DNA from: Pontibacillus chungwhensis
GTDB lineage: Bacteria; Bacillota; Bacilli; Bacillales; BH030062
Reading direction: 5' to 3'
Length of the DNA stretch: 64,000 bases
Assembly: GCF_030166655.1 (NCBI RefSeq)
Contig: NZ_CP126446.1
Coordinates: forward strand, 3,348,001 to 3,412,000
Part shown: positions 45,732 to 54,446 of the stretch, piece by piece
Layout: each line of letters begins with the position of its first letter
How positions within the stretch are numbered: the first letter of the stretch is position 1
Position numbers and translations under genes: made by a program
Notes under the pieces: model-generated
Told to the model about the DNA's origin: nothing
The model's database searches: none
The model's input: the letters and a program-made list of their open reading frames with translations, nothing else

Positions 45732-45967
45732 GGGGCCGTTATACTAATTTAGCCAGGGGTGTCTGGGGAACGGGGAGACTCCTGCGGGAGAAAGAGGTAG
45801 ACGAGACCCCGGAGCGAACAAAGTGAGCGAGGAGGCTCGACAAGAGGAGGTTCGACTAAAATCGTCACATCCTGTGACAACGTCGAACGACCCCACGTCG
45901 TGTGGGGCCCCGCGGAAAGCGAGTCGTTCCCCAGACACCCCAAGCGCCTAACAAACATTACAGCCCC
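45732..45967 (+). repeat. Mosaic palindromic repeat, chimeric module-1 copy
   Basis: Outer arms GGGGCCGT and ACAGCCCC enclose the module-1 ends GGGGTGTCTGGGG and CCCCAGACACCCC, as at 619-746. The interior, however, contains GAGGTTCGACTAA with CGTCGAACGACCCCAC, sequence otherwise found in module 2 (204-518 and 55931-56108). It therefore looks like a recombinant of the two modules. It ends 60 bp before the adeR start and may overlap its promoter. Confidence 0.8.
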
Positions 45968-46028
45968 CTCCTCAAAAAGCATCGCAAGACCAGATACAGA
46001 GCTTAAACAGAAAGAAGGTGAGGTTGCC

Positions 46029-47267
46029 ATGGGAACATATACCGGGAGCCAAGATCCATTTAAAGGACCATTCCGCTCGTTAGAAGAACTGGCCGATCGT
46101 ATTAGCGATCTATTGCACTGCCCAGTTACGATAGAAGATTCGAATCATCGCATTTTGGCATACAGCACTCACGATGAGAACGTCGATCCTGCCAGAATCG
46201 CAACCATTATGAGGAGAAAAGTTCCGGAGAACGTCATCAAGACATTATGGAAGAACGGGGTCATCCCTCAGCTATTTGAAAGCGAAGAACCGGTTATTAT
46301 TCCAGCTATTGAAGAAGTCGGTTTAGGGAAGCGTGTAGCCATATCCGTACGTAAAAACAACGAAATTCTCGGCTTTATTTGGGCTCAAGTTCACTGGGAC
46401 GTAACGGATGAAGAACTCGACCTTTTTAAGAGGGCAGCCAAAGTCGTTAAAAATCAAATGTTACAACTTCAAATCAAAAAACGTAAATCAGAAGAAGATC
46501 ATAAAGAGTTCTTCTGGCAATTACTGACCGACCACCTGACGGATCTTGAAACGATTCAGAGCCAGGCAAGGAAATATCATATTCAGTTAGAAGGACCTTT
46601 GGCTATTGTCGTCTTTGAATTTGAGGAGGATATCCATCAATCATTGGAACGACATATCCATTACTATATCGAAGCTTCAAGACAAGTAGGAATCGTATGC
46701 AGCGCGATCGATTCGAACCAACTCATCTTACTTGTTCGCCCACACTCTAGTGAGGCACCTGGGAAAGAAATCAATGATTTTGTTAGCGCCTTTGTAGAGA
46801 AAATACAAGACAGGGTTAACGTTGAGTTCTTAAAAGGAGCAGCGGGCACGTTGTACAAGAACCCCGTCCGTATACAAGATAGTTATAAAGAAGCCTTACA
46901 CGTCTTATCCATTAAAGATCGTTTCTCTCATGAAGTTGAAGGAATCTATAGTTACCAGGATCTAGGGATCTATCAGTTTATTGATTCTTTATATGAGAAG
47001 CGCATTCGTGATCATTACACAAATCAATACATCGAAACCCTTCGCGCCTATGACGAGAAACACCGGACAGAATTACTGGAGACCGTAAGTGAATTTTTGC
47101 GATGTGATAGTAACGTAAACGAAGCAGCAAAGGCTTTGCATATTCATTCCAACACGTTGAATTATCGTTTAAAACGAATTGCTAACTTAACAGGATTTAA
47201 TTTTAAAGATCCAAACCAAAAAATAACATTGTACCTGGATTTGATGATTGAACGCCTGAAACAATAA
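46029..47267 (+). CDS. adeR: PucR/CdaR-family regulator, AdeR-type activator of ald
   Basis: About 412 residues. A GAF-like sensor (about 10-150) begins FRSLEELADRISDLLHCPVTIED. A central region of about 160 residues follows, and a PucR C-terminal helix-turn-helix (LLETVSEFLRCDSNVNEAAK, then LHIHSNTLNYRLKRIANLTG) closes the protein. It lies directly upstream of ald, as AdeR does in B. subtilis, where it activates ald in response to alanine. The frame runs back into the repeat, but ATG 46029 after GAAGGTGAGG is the clear start. Confidence 0.87.
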   Translation: MGTYTGSQDPFKGPFRSLEELADRISDLLHCPVTIEDSNHRILAYSTHDENVDPARIATIMRRKVPENVIKTLWKNGVIPQLFESEEPVIIPAIEEVGLGKRVAISVRKNNEILGFIWAQVHWDVTDEELDLFKRAAKVVKNQMLQLQIKKRKSEEDHKEFFWQLLTDHLTDLETIQSQARKYHIQLEGPLAIVVFEFEEDIHQSLERHIHYYIEASRQVGIVCSAIDSNQLILLVRPHSSEAPGKEINDFVSAFVEKIQDRVNVEFLKGAAGTLYKNPVRIQDSYKEALHVLSIKDRFSHEVEGIYSYQDLGIYQFIDSLYEKRIRDHYTNQYIETLRAYDEKHRTELLETVSEFLRCDSNVNEAAKALHIHSNTLNYRLKRIANLTGFNFKDPNQKITLYLDLMIERLKQ

Positions 47268-47389
47268 GGGCCTTGTTGATTTCTACAAAAGATGATTCTG
47301 ACTTTCTCTCTTTTACACAATGCAATCCGTTCATTCCCCATCTATAATCGGAATTACAAAATCGATTACAAACAAAGGGGATGAGGGAA

Positions 47390-48517
47390 TTGTTCATCGG
47401 AATTCCAAAAGAGATAAAAAACAATGAAAATCGTGTAGCGATCACACCAGCAGGGGTACTAAACTTGGTGAAAGCAGGCCATAGCGTATTCGTTGAAACA
47501 ACTGCCGGTATTGGAAGCGGTTTCGAAGATCAGGATTACAGAGACGCAGGAGCCACCATTGTCAATTCAGCAGCAGAAGCATGGGAAAAAGAAATGGTGA
47601 TGAAAGTAAAAGAACCACTACCATCTGAATACGGCTATTTCCGTGAAGGCTTAATTCTATTCACATACCTGCACCTTGCAGCTGAGCCAGAACTAGCGAA
47701 AGCCCTAACAGAAAAAGGCGTTATTTCTCTTGCGTATGAAACAGTTGAAACCAACCGTACGCTTCCACTTCTAACACCAATGAGTGAAGTAGCGGGTCGC
47801 ATGTCAGCGCAAATCGGTGCTCAGTTCCTTGAAAAACCAAAAGGCGGACTTGGCATTCTTCTAGGTGGAGTACCTGGAGTGAAACGCGGTAAAGTTACGA
47901 TCATCGGTGGTGGTGTAGTCGGTACAAACGCAGCTAAAATTGCCATTGGACTTGGCGCAGATGTAACCATGATCGACCTTAGCCCAGAGCGACTTCGCCA
48001 GCTGGATGATATCTTCGGAAACGAAATCAACACATTAATGTCCAATCCTTTAAATATCGCAGAAGCGGTAAAAGAATCTGACCTTGTCATTGGCGCTGTT
48101 CTTATTCCTGGAGCGAAAGCACCAAAACTTGTCACAGAAGACATGGTCAAAGAAATGAAACAAGGTTCTGTTCTAGTAGATGTTGCGATTGACCAGGGCG
48201 GTATTATTGAAACAGTTGATCATATTACAACACACGATGATCCTACGTATGTGAAACACGGCGTCGTTCATTATGCAGTTGCGAATATGCCAGGTGCTGT
48301 CCCTCGTACATCGACAATTGCTTTAACGAATGTTACGATTCCTTATGCATTACAAATCGCAAATAAAGGCGTTTCAAAAGCAATTGAAGACAATCCGGCG
48401 CTAGAAAAAGGATTAAACACAGCAAATGGTCATGTCACATATGAAGCTGTAGCCAGAGACCTTGGCTATGCGTTTACTCCTTCTCATGATGCATTAAACG
48501 CTGTATACTCAAACTAA
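47390..48517 (+). CDS. ald: Alanine dehydrogenase
   Basis: About 375 residues. Family blocks are [22 protein letters not shown], with the substrate-binding Arg, [27 protein letters not shown], with Lys and His of the active site, the NAD loop [24 protein letters not shown] and [16 protein letters not shown]. It interconverts L-alanine with pyruvate and ammonia and has a role in sporulation. An ATG at 47381 touches AAAGGGG directly; TTG 47390 lies about 8 nt from it and matches the usual protein start, so it is preferred. adeR lies upstream and alr downstream. Confidence 0.94.
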   Translation: MFIGIPKEIKNNENRVAITPAGVLNLVKAGHSVFVETTAGIGSGFEDQDYRDAGATIVNSAAEAWEKEMVMKVKEPLPSEYGYFREGLILFTYLHLAAEPELAKALTEKGVISLAYETVETNRTLPLLTPMSEVAGRMSAQIGAQFLEKPKGGLGILLGGVPGVKRGKVTIIGGGVVGTNAAKIAIGLGADVTMIDLSPERLRQLDDIFGNEINTLMSNPLNIAEAVKESDLVIGAVLIPGAKAPKLVTEDMVKEMKQGSVLVDVAIDQGGIIETVDHITTHDDPTYVKHGVVHYAVANMPGAVPRTSTIALTNVTIPYALQIANKGVSKAIEDNPALEKGLNTANGHVTYEAVARDLGYAFTPSHDALNAVYSN

Positions 48518-48531
48518 TCAACTTACCTATC

Positions 48532-48558
48532 AGGTGCCTTTCGGTGAAGGGCACCTTT
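48532..48558 (+). terminator. Terminator after ald
   Basis: AGGTGCC, then CTTT, pairs with AGGGCACCTT and a T run follows. A second hairpin, GGATGCC with GGCATCC at 48578-48597 plus TCTTTTTA, lies right behind it. Confidence 0.8.
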
Positions 48559-48651
48559 TCCATGATAAAAAGCAGTGGATGCCACTCTAAGGCATCCTCT
48601 TTTTATGGCCTTTAGTCCATTTATCTTTATTAAAGAAAGGTTGGTGTTCTC

Positions 48652-49815
48652 ATGATCCATCCACATAGCTACCGAGACACTTGGGCAGATATCTCACTAG
48701 ACGCCCTTTCACACAATGTGAACGCTTTTAAACATTACACCAATCCAGCTTGCCGATTAATGGCCGTTGTTAAAGCAGATGGTTATGGACACGGAGCAGT
48801 AGAAATCGCTCAAACCGCAATTGATGCAGGTGCAGATTGGCTAGGCGTCGCTTTCGTCGATGAAGGAATCGAGCTTCGTAAAGCCGGAGTTCAAAAGCCA
48901 ATATTGCTCCTAGGGTATACACCTCCAAGGTCGATTGAAGCAGCAGTGATTCATGATTTAACGATTACCGTCTTTACCCGTGATCTATTGGACCAAATCG
49001 AAGCGGCCGCTAAACGAATGAACAAAACACCTAAGGTTCACATGAAAGTGAATACAGGTATGAACCGGATAGGGGTTTCAACATCAACAGAAGCCATCCA
49101 TCTCGCACGTGCCATTCAAGAGTCTTCTTTTATTGAACTCGAAGGGATTTTTACCCACTTTGCAGAGGCCGACAATGAAGATTCCACTTATACATATAAG
49201 CAGTTTGAGACCTTTCAAACCATAACTGAATCCATTGAAGCTGAAGGGATATACATTCCCATTAAGCACTGCGCAAATAGCGCTGCAACCATAGGCTATC
49301 GAAACATGCATTTAAACATGGTACGTGTAGGGGTGAGCCTTTATGGGTTTTATCCATCCCCTCATCTTAGAAAAATGATTGATCTGACACCTGTCATGAC
49401 CCTGAAAACAAAAGTAGCTGCCGTGAACAAACTAGAAGCCGGTACCCCAATCAGTTATGGACGCACCTTCGAGACCGAACAACCGTCTTCCATCGCGACG
49501 CTGCCCATCGGGTATGCAGACGGTCTTCCAAGACTTCTGTCTAATCAAGGCACGATGGCCATTCACCGCCACATCGTACCGATTGTCGGAAGTATATGTA
49601 TGGATCAATGCATGATAGACGTATCGGGCATCGGAAAAATCTCACCAGATGATGAGGTAACGGTATTTGGTGACGGTGATAAAGGAGTCCCCACTGCCGA
49701 CGAGATCGCTTCTCTAACAGGAACCATTCATTATGAAGTTACCTGTTCCATCGGAAAAAGAGTGCCTCGTATTTACCAAGCCGCCCAAACCAAAGTCCGC
49801 TATAGCATGTTATAA
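48652..49815 (+). CDS. alr: Alanine racemase
   Basis: 387 residues. The PLP lysine is in LMAVVKADGYGHGAVEIA (about 40), followed by the barrel motifs NTGMNRIGVS, GIFTHFAEAD, CANSAATIGY and MVRVGVSLYG. The second domain has the catalytic Tyr region SYGRTFETEQPSSIATLPIGYADG and IVGSICMDQCMIDVS. It makes D-alanine for the cell wall from L-alanine. AAAGAAAGG precedes ATG 48652. It follows ald but has its own upstream terminators, so separate transcription is likely. Confidence 0.95.
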   Translation: MIHPHSYRDTWADISLDALSHNVNAFKHYTNPACRLMAVVKADGYGHGAVEIAQTAIDAGADWLGVAFVDEGIELRKAGVQKPILLLGYTPPRSIEAAVIHDLTITVFTRDLLDQIEAAAKRMNKTPKVHMKVNTGMNRIGVSTSTEAIHLARAIQESSFIELEGIFTHFAEADNEDSTYTYKQFETFQTITESIEAEGIYIPIKHCANSAATIGYRNMHLNMVRVGVSLYGFYPSPHLRKMIDLTPVMTLKTKVAAVNKLEAGTPISYGRTFETEQPSSIATLPIGYADGLPRLLSNQGTMAIHRHIVPIVGSICMDQCMIDVSGIGKISPDDEVTVFGDGDKGVPTADEIASLTGTIHYEVTCSIGKRVPRIYQAAQTKVRYSML

Positions 49816-49846
49816 AAAGACGAGCCAGTACTGGCTCGTCTTTTTA
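49815..49846. terminator. Bidirectional intrinsic terminator after alr
   Basis: A perfect palindrome (AAAAAGACGAGCCAGT and complement) begins at the last base of the alr stop codon and is followed by a T run. Confidence 0.94.
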
Positions 49847-49898
49847 TATGGAGAGAGATTTCAGTTTTTGGCGGTAGAGCCAGGCGTGTAAAGGGGAG

Positions 49899-50339
49899 TT
49901 CTCGACGTCAGGGCTGGGATTCTCGATGTCGCCAGCATCTTTCTTGACGTCAGAGCGGTATTTCTCGTCGTCAGGAGCCAGATTCTCGACTTCACGAGCA
50001 ACTTTTTCGTCATCAAACCAGAGATTCTCGACTTCACGAGCAACTTTCTCGTCATCAGTCCAGAGATTCTCGACTTCACGAGCGACTTTCTCGTCATCAG
50101 ACCTGAGATTCTCGACTTCACGAGCAACTTTTTCGTCATCAAACCAGAGATTCTCGACTTCACGAGCAACTTTCTCGTCATCAGTCCAGAGATTCTCGAC
50201 TTCACGAGCGACTTTCTCGTCATCAGACCTGAGATTCTCGACTTCACGAGCAACTTTTTCGTCATCAAACCAGAGATTCTCGACTTCACGAGCAACTTTC
50301 TCGTCATCAGTCCAGAGATTCTCGACTTCATCCAACGCT
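49899..50339. repeat. 21-bp tandem array with 42- and 126-bp higher-order structure
   Basis: Exactly 21 units of 21 bp, each beginning TTCTCG(A/T)C(N)TCA on the plus strand (one unit TTCTTG, three TTTTCG). Units 1-4 are diverged. From unit 5 on, two types alternate (42-bp period), and units 5-10 repeat unchanged as 11-16 and again as 17-20 (126-bp period). Because 21 is divisible by 3 and the units lack stops, several frames stay open, giving 7-residue repeats such as EVENLWF-DDEKVAR or KSRISGL-MTRKLLV. AGGGGGAG sits 6 nt before ATG 50331 of the basic frame. No known family matches, so it is listed as a repeat. Confidence 0.9.
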
Positions 50340-50348
50340 CCCCCCTAA

Positions 50349-50380
50349 CAAAAAAAGCCCGGGGTTATTTCCCCCGGACT
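50349..50380 (-). terminator. Terminator of the thioredoxin-like gene
   Basis: AGTCCGGGGG and CCCCGGGCTT pair with a short loop, followed by a T run read on the minus strand. Confidence 0.88.
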
Positions 50381-50391
50381 TCTCAAATACA

Positions 50392-50961
50392 CTATTTCGT
50401 TTTGATCTCTAATGCTGAAAGGGTTTCTTTCAGACTGGCATAGACCTCTTGCCAAAATTCTTCGTTTTCACTGTATGCCTTTGTTAAGAAAAGAATCATT
50501 TCTTTCTGCTTTTCTTCAAAGCTTGGGTGGTCTTTATCGGGCAGGTTCGCACGAGCATCATCAACGACCTGTTGAATTTTCGGTGCCCTTGGCCCCCAGA
50601 CCGCTTCTTCCTCTCCATCTTCATTGATAAAAATGAAAATTGGTATTGAACGGGAGGTACCGTTTGTGAGGTATTGATCCATGAGTTCTGTATGTTCATC
50701 CCTTTTTAAGAAGCGAACATCCATACGAGCTGCCTCTGACAACTTTAACAATACCGGTATATTCATCATTGCGTCCCCGCACCAATCCTCGGTGAGGACG
50801 ATGACGCGTAGCTGTTTCACTTTAAGATCATCGAAGAATTGTTGATCCTCTGGTAATTGAAACGATTGATATACATTCATTAGATTATCTTGATGTTTTT
50901 CCATGCCTGTTACGTATTCTTGAGGACGGATCCCCTTCTCAAACCATTCTTCTAACTGCAC
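50392..50961 (-). CDS. Thioredoxin-family protein with single-Cys WCGDA motif
   Basis: 189 residues. A thioredoxin-like fold is shown by LRVIVLTEDWCGDAMMNIPVLLKL (about 50-73) and the cis-Pro region SRSIPIFIFINEDGEEEAVWGPRAP. The active-site motif is WCGDA, with one Cys only, so it is not a classical disulfide oxidoreductase; peroxidase- or chaperone-like roles are possible. Bacillus relatives of this size are annotated simply as thioredoxin family. It lies 15 bp after the YueD-like reductase gene and is probably co-transcribed with it. Confidence 0.82.
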   Translation of the reverse strand: MQLEEWFEKGIRPQEYVTGMEKHQDNLMNVYQSFQLPEDQQFFDDLKVKQLRVIVLTEDWCGDAMMNIPVLLKLSEAARMDVRFLKRDEHTELMDQYLTNGTSRSIPIFIFINEDGEEEAVWGPRAPKIQQVVDDARANLPDKDHPSFEEKQKEMILFLTKAYSENEEFWQEVYASLKETLSALEIKTK

Positions 50962-50976
50962 AATCCTTCACCTCAT

Positions 50977-51726
50977 TTAGTCTATTAACTGGTCTACGCG
51001 ATAAACCGCTCCACTTTCGAACCCTTCATCAAGAAGCTTCATAAGTCCATCCGCCACAACAGAAGGGGAGCGAAGCTTTCCTTCTTCTTTCAGCGCTTTA
51101 AACTTTTCGACATCGGCAAAAGCTTCTTCTGAAGAGGAGCGAATATCCGCTTGCATATCTGTATCCATTACTCCAGGGCTAAAAGCCACTGTTCTATGTT
51201 TTCCACCTCGTTGCTTCTGTTCAAACGCAGTTGTTTCAGTGAAGTAATTTAACCCTGCTTTTGTACCACCATATGTGCTCCATCCATAGACCGGACGGTT
51301 TGCAGCCCCTGAGGTTACATTGATGATATCCACATCAATGTCCGCTAATTGCTCGACTACCATATTCGTCACTAACATCGGTGCAATCAAATTAATATGA
51401 ACATGTTTAACAACCTGATTTGCGTCTAGAGCGCCCACGCGATCAATTGGTTCTACTACACCAGCGTTGTTCACCACATATACTTTCTGTGGCGACTGTT
51501 CTTTTACGTGTTGGTTAATTCGGGAGAAGACAGACTCAAGCTCCTCCTGTGATGAAAGATCGCAAGGATAATGAGTGTAAGAGACACCATTTTCTTCTGC
51601 TTTCTGATTTAACTTTTCATTATCAGAACGGGATACACCGATAATATGTACCCCTCTTCCCATCATACTCTCGGCAACAGATTCGCCGAGCCCTTTTGAA
51701 ACACCTGTAATTACAGCAATTTTCAT
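50977..51726 (-). CDS. yueD: Short-chain reductase, (S)-benzoin-forming benzil reductase type
   Basis: About 249 residues of the classical SDR fold. TGVSKGLGESVAESM binds NADP, NNAGVVEP follows, and the catalytic Ser-Tyr-Lys are in NVTSGAANRPVYGWSTYGGTKAG. The block FSPGVMDTDMQADIRSSSEEAF closely matches B. subtilis YueD, which reduces benzil to (S)-benzoin. GGAGGG precedes ATG 51726, while the frame is open to 51840. The physiological substrate is unknown. Confidence 0.87.
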   Translation of the reverse strand: MKIAVITGVSKGLGESVAESMMGRGVHIIGVSRSDNEKLNQKAEENGVSYTHYPCDLSSQEELESVFSRINQHVKEQSPQKVYVVNNAGVVEPIDRVGALDANQVVKHVHINLIAPMLVTNMVVEQLADIDVDIINVTSGAANRPVYGWSTYGGTKAGLNYFTETTAFEQKQRGGKHRTVAFSPGVMDTDMQADIRSSSEEAFADVEKFKALKEEGKLRSPSVVADGLMKLLDEGFESGAVYRVDQLID

Positions 51727-51817
51727 CAAGATCCCTCCAACTAGCTTTTCCATTTCTACTTTTAGTATAGCGGACCCCTTAAACCATTCACAAAAGAAAC
51801 GGTCCATAAACCTGAAA

Positions 51818-53746
51818 TCAGGATTCATCCTCTTCTTCAAGTGTTAGACCATCGACGTGTTTCCGGTCTAACTGCTTCCTTATCTTCCGGTAATCTTTTG
51901 ATTTAAAAATAATATCAAAGTCATAATCAGCAGGATACAATTCTTCCGCCGGAATGTGTAGAGCAATTCTCTTATGGTTAATGGTTTGTTTCTCACCTTT
52001 GACCTGGATGACGTAATTCCCTTTTGCATCCGGCCCTGTGTAAACAATCCCCGTTTCTTCAGTAGCGAGAACGGTTACGTTATCACCCTTGTTATAACGA
52101 GGAACCTTTTCTTCCTTATGATTCTTCTTTTTAGAAGACTTCCTCGCATATGCGTTCGTCTTAATCTGCTTTTCCATCAATTTAGGATCAGCATCCTCTC
52201 GCATTTCATACGTTTTCTCTTCCTTATAAGAAATCTCGTGAGCTTTCTCAATAATCGCTGGATGCATCCCTAATTTCAGGGCAATCTCAAAAGCCTGACT
52301 TTTACCGGTCGTACCGAGACGCAAGCGGTAGGTTGGACGAAGGGTTTCAAGATCGAACTCCATTGATCCATTCAGGAAACCGTTCCGGGATTCGGCAAAG
52401 TCTTTCATTTCGTTGTAATGAGTTGTTGCCAGAAGCATAGCTCCTTTGTCATAGAGTTGGTCGAGTATAGCTGTAGCAAGACCCATCCCTTCTGCCGGAT
52501 CCGTACCAGAACCAAGTTCATCGAGTAATACAAGGGTATGGTCATTGGACTGTTCTAGAATTTCTATTATATTCACAAGACGAGAGCTAAACGTGCTTAA
52601 GTTTTCTGTAATGCTTTGCCCATCGCCTATGTCGACGAACAGCTGCTGGAAGATATGAAGATTCGTTCCTTGATGAGCAGGGATGTGCAAGCCTGATTGT
52701 GCCATTAACGTGAGCAGTCCAACGGTTTTTAACGTGACGGTCTTACCACCTGTGTTCGGACCTGTAATAACGAGAGCATGATAGTCCTCTCCAAGCGAGA
52801 TCGTAAGAGGTACAGGGTTATGAATTAAAGGATGTTTAGCCTCTATAAGATCGATTTTATAATCTGTGTTTAAGGTGGCGGCTCTTCCCTCTATGCTCAT
52901 GCTGTACTTCGCTTTTGCAAAGATCACATCATATTGATGCATGGTTTCCATCGCTATCTGAAGAGGACGCTCTTGTTCCAATACGAGGGCAGTTAAATAA
53001 TACAAGATCTGCTCGACTTCCCGCTCTTCAGCAAGACGCGTCATTTCTAACTCTTCTTGCAACCTGGTGACTTCTTCAGGCTCAATAAAAACGGTCGCTC
53101 CAGAAGATGAAGAATCAAGCACCGTTCCTTTTACTTTATTGCGATACGTTGCCTTTATGGGCAGCACAAACCGGCCATTTTTCTCTGCAACGACGTGCTC
53201 CTGCATATACGTTGCTAACTTTTTAGATTTAGCCAAACGTCCGATTCGATCCTTAATCTCTGCAAGCTGATTATGCTTTTGCCTTCTAATCTTCAGCAGT
53301 TCCTTAGAAGCATAATCATCTACCTGACCGTGACGTAAAGAGGACTGAATCTCTGTTTCGAGGTCACTTAGATCCTCAATGGACTCAGCGTATAATGCAA
53401 CAGTGGGAGCCACATACTGTTTGTCTTTCATAAATCGCTTCAACTTCCCACAATGATCGAGAAACGATTGAAGTTGGGAGAACTGATCAGGCCTTAGAAA
53501 CATCCCTTTCCTAGCCTGCTCCATCATCTGACTCACATCATCCAAGCTATGAACCGGTACACTGCTGCTGATCTTCAGTACTTCCTTCGCCTCATCAATC
53601 TCTTCTAACCATCTTTCAATTTGTTTCTTATTAAAGGAGGGCTCTAAAGAAAGCACCGTTTCTTTCCCTCGCTCCGTAAACGCAAATCGCGCTACATGTT
53701 CTAAAATTGTATAAAAATCCAACACTTCAAATGTCTTCTGATTCAA
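51818..53746 (-). CDS. MutS2-like DNA-binding ATPase lacking the Smr domain
   Basis: About 642 residues against about 785 for full MutS2. Domains in order: a core/lever region (1-290) with KGTVLDSSSSGATVFIEPEEV, a clamp region, and an ABC-type ATPase with Walker A in VITGPNTGGKTVTLKT (about 325), QSITENLSTFSSRL, Walker B in VLLDELGSGTDPAEGMG and the switch His in LLATTHYNEMKDFA. It then has a basic linker and a KOW-like segment, but ends at RKHVDGLTLEEEDES just where Smr would begin. AGGAGG lies 9 nt before TTG 53746. It is probably a second, Smr-less MutS2 paralog acting on branched DNA or collided ribosomes. Confidence 0.85.
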   Translation of the reverse strand: MNQKTFEVLDFYTILEHVARFAFTERGKETVLSLEPSFNKKQIERWLEEIDEAKEVLKISSSVPVHSLDDVSQMMEQARKGMFLRPDQFSQLQSFLDHCGKLKRFMKDKQYVAPTVALYAESIEDLSDLETEIQSSLRHGQVDDYASKELLKIRRQKHNQLAEIKDRIGRLAKSKKLATYMQEHVVAEKNGRFVLPIKATYRNKVKGTVLDSSSSGATVFIEPEEVTRLQEELEMTRLAEEREVEQILYYLTALVLEQERPLQIAMETMHQYDVIFAKAKYSMSIEGRAATLNTDYKIDLIEAKHPLIHNPVPLTISLGEDYHALVITGPNTGGKTVTLKTVGLLTLMAQSGLHIPAHQGTNLHIFQQLFVDIGDGQSITENLSTFSSRLVNIIEILEQSNDHTLVLLDELGSGTDPAEGMGLATAILDQLYDKGAMLLATTHYNEMKDFAESRNGFLNGSMEFDLETLRPTYRLRLGTTGKSQAFEIALKLGMHPAIIEKAHEISYKEEKTYEMREDADPKLMEKQIKTNAYARKSSKKKNHKEEKVPRYNKGDNVTVLATEETGIVYTGPDAKGNYVIQVKGEKQTINHKRIALHIPAEELYPADYDFDIIFKSKDYRKIRKQLDRKHVDGLTLEEEDES

Positions 53747-53763
53747 TTCCGATATCCTCCTCA

Positions 53764-53812
53764 CACTTTATCAGAGTAAAGCGCGTCTGACACACTTTAC
53801 TCCAGTAAAGTG
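53764..53812. repeat. Imperfect palindrome with GTGTCTGACAC-like core
   Basis: CACTTTA, AGAGTAAAG, GTCTGACAC, CTTTACTC and TAAAGTG read as an imperfect hairpin. It resembles the perfect hairpin at 32737-32783 (TTTAGGGGAGTAAAGG type) and overlaps the region just before the MutS2-like start. Confidence 0.6.
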
Positions 53813-53827
53813 ATTTCTATTAAAAAA

Positions 53828-53854
53828 AGCTGCAATGATTGCATCATTGCAGCT
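53828..53854 (-). terminator. Orphan minus-strand terminator
   Basis: AGCTGCAATGAT pairs perfectly with ATCATTGCAGCT, with a run of seven T only on the minus strand. No minus-strand gene is seen upstream of it (53855-54536), so it implies a short unannotated transcript or a stray terminator. Confidence 0.75.
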
Positions 53855-53867
53855 AACATTCGATTCC

Positions 53868-54120
53868 ATCATTCAATCGATTAGAAAGGTGTCTAAAGAA
53901 AATAGAACAGGGCTATGACACATGTGTCATAGCCCTTTCCTACACCTTGCTTGTTATGCTATGATTCATTGTTCTTAACTGCCCAAAATTGTATAGTTAA
54001 ATAAACTTGCCTGTATGCAAGCTTTTTTAACCCTTTTGGGTCCGTATGAAGTTAACGGTTAGTTAAGAACAACGACCTTCATAAAACATACTCCTTCAAG
54101 AGTGATTTCGATTGAATGAT
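53868..54120. repeat. Nested-hairpin element with 13-bp inverted ends
   Basis: ATCATTCAATCGA (53868-53880) and its exact complement (54108-54120) enclose two hairpins. One is AGGGCTATGACAC with GTGTCATAGCCCT (53911-53938). The other is a longer nested structure at 53969-54072, with outer arms TTGTTCTTAACT/AGTTAAGAACAA, then CCCAAAA/TTTTGGG, then GTTAAA/TTTAAC and CTTGC/GCAAG. No open frame fits. It resembles a small non-autonomous element or a structured RNA gene. Confidence 0.6.
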
Positions 54121-54275
54121 TTCTTCGATACTAAATTTAATGTAAACGATTCACCTAGCTTTGTCAAACACGGCACGGATTCGTCATTCTATTCTCTATA
54201 TTTAGATATCTTAAAAATCTATTGTTTCCTTTACAAGTGTTTGCTATATTACACGTATTCAACTTCATACAAACA

Positions 54276-54446
54276 CCTTATATATCTATGGAAATAGGGT
54301 CCATAAGTCTCTACCTGGCAACCATAAATTGCCGGACTATAAGGAAAGTCTGCATATAAAAGCCGAATGATCTTCATTTGGTTTCGTCTACGTACATGAC
54401 ATGCATCCACTTTCTTTGTAGGACAAAGACCGTGGGTGCATTTTTT
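54276..54446 (+). ncRNA. Guanine-class purine riboswitch with terminator
   Basis: The aptamer (54276-54344) has P1 CCTTAT with ATAAGG, P2 TATGG with CCATA, the core AAGTCTCTACCTGGCAACC and P3 GGCA with TGCC. The junction reads GACTATAAGG, with C at the base that pairs with ligand, so guanine or hypoxanthine is sensed, not adenine. The expression platform is a terminator at 54401-54446 (TGCATCCAC with GTGGGTGCA and a T run). It lies 90 bp before the nucleoside transporter start. Confidence 0.92.

Noticed and set aside
49899-50339. CRISPR array
   Set aside because: Units are 21 bp with no unique spacers, higher-order copies are identical, there are no cas genes, and spacing is far too short.
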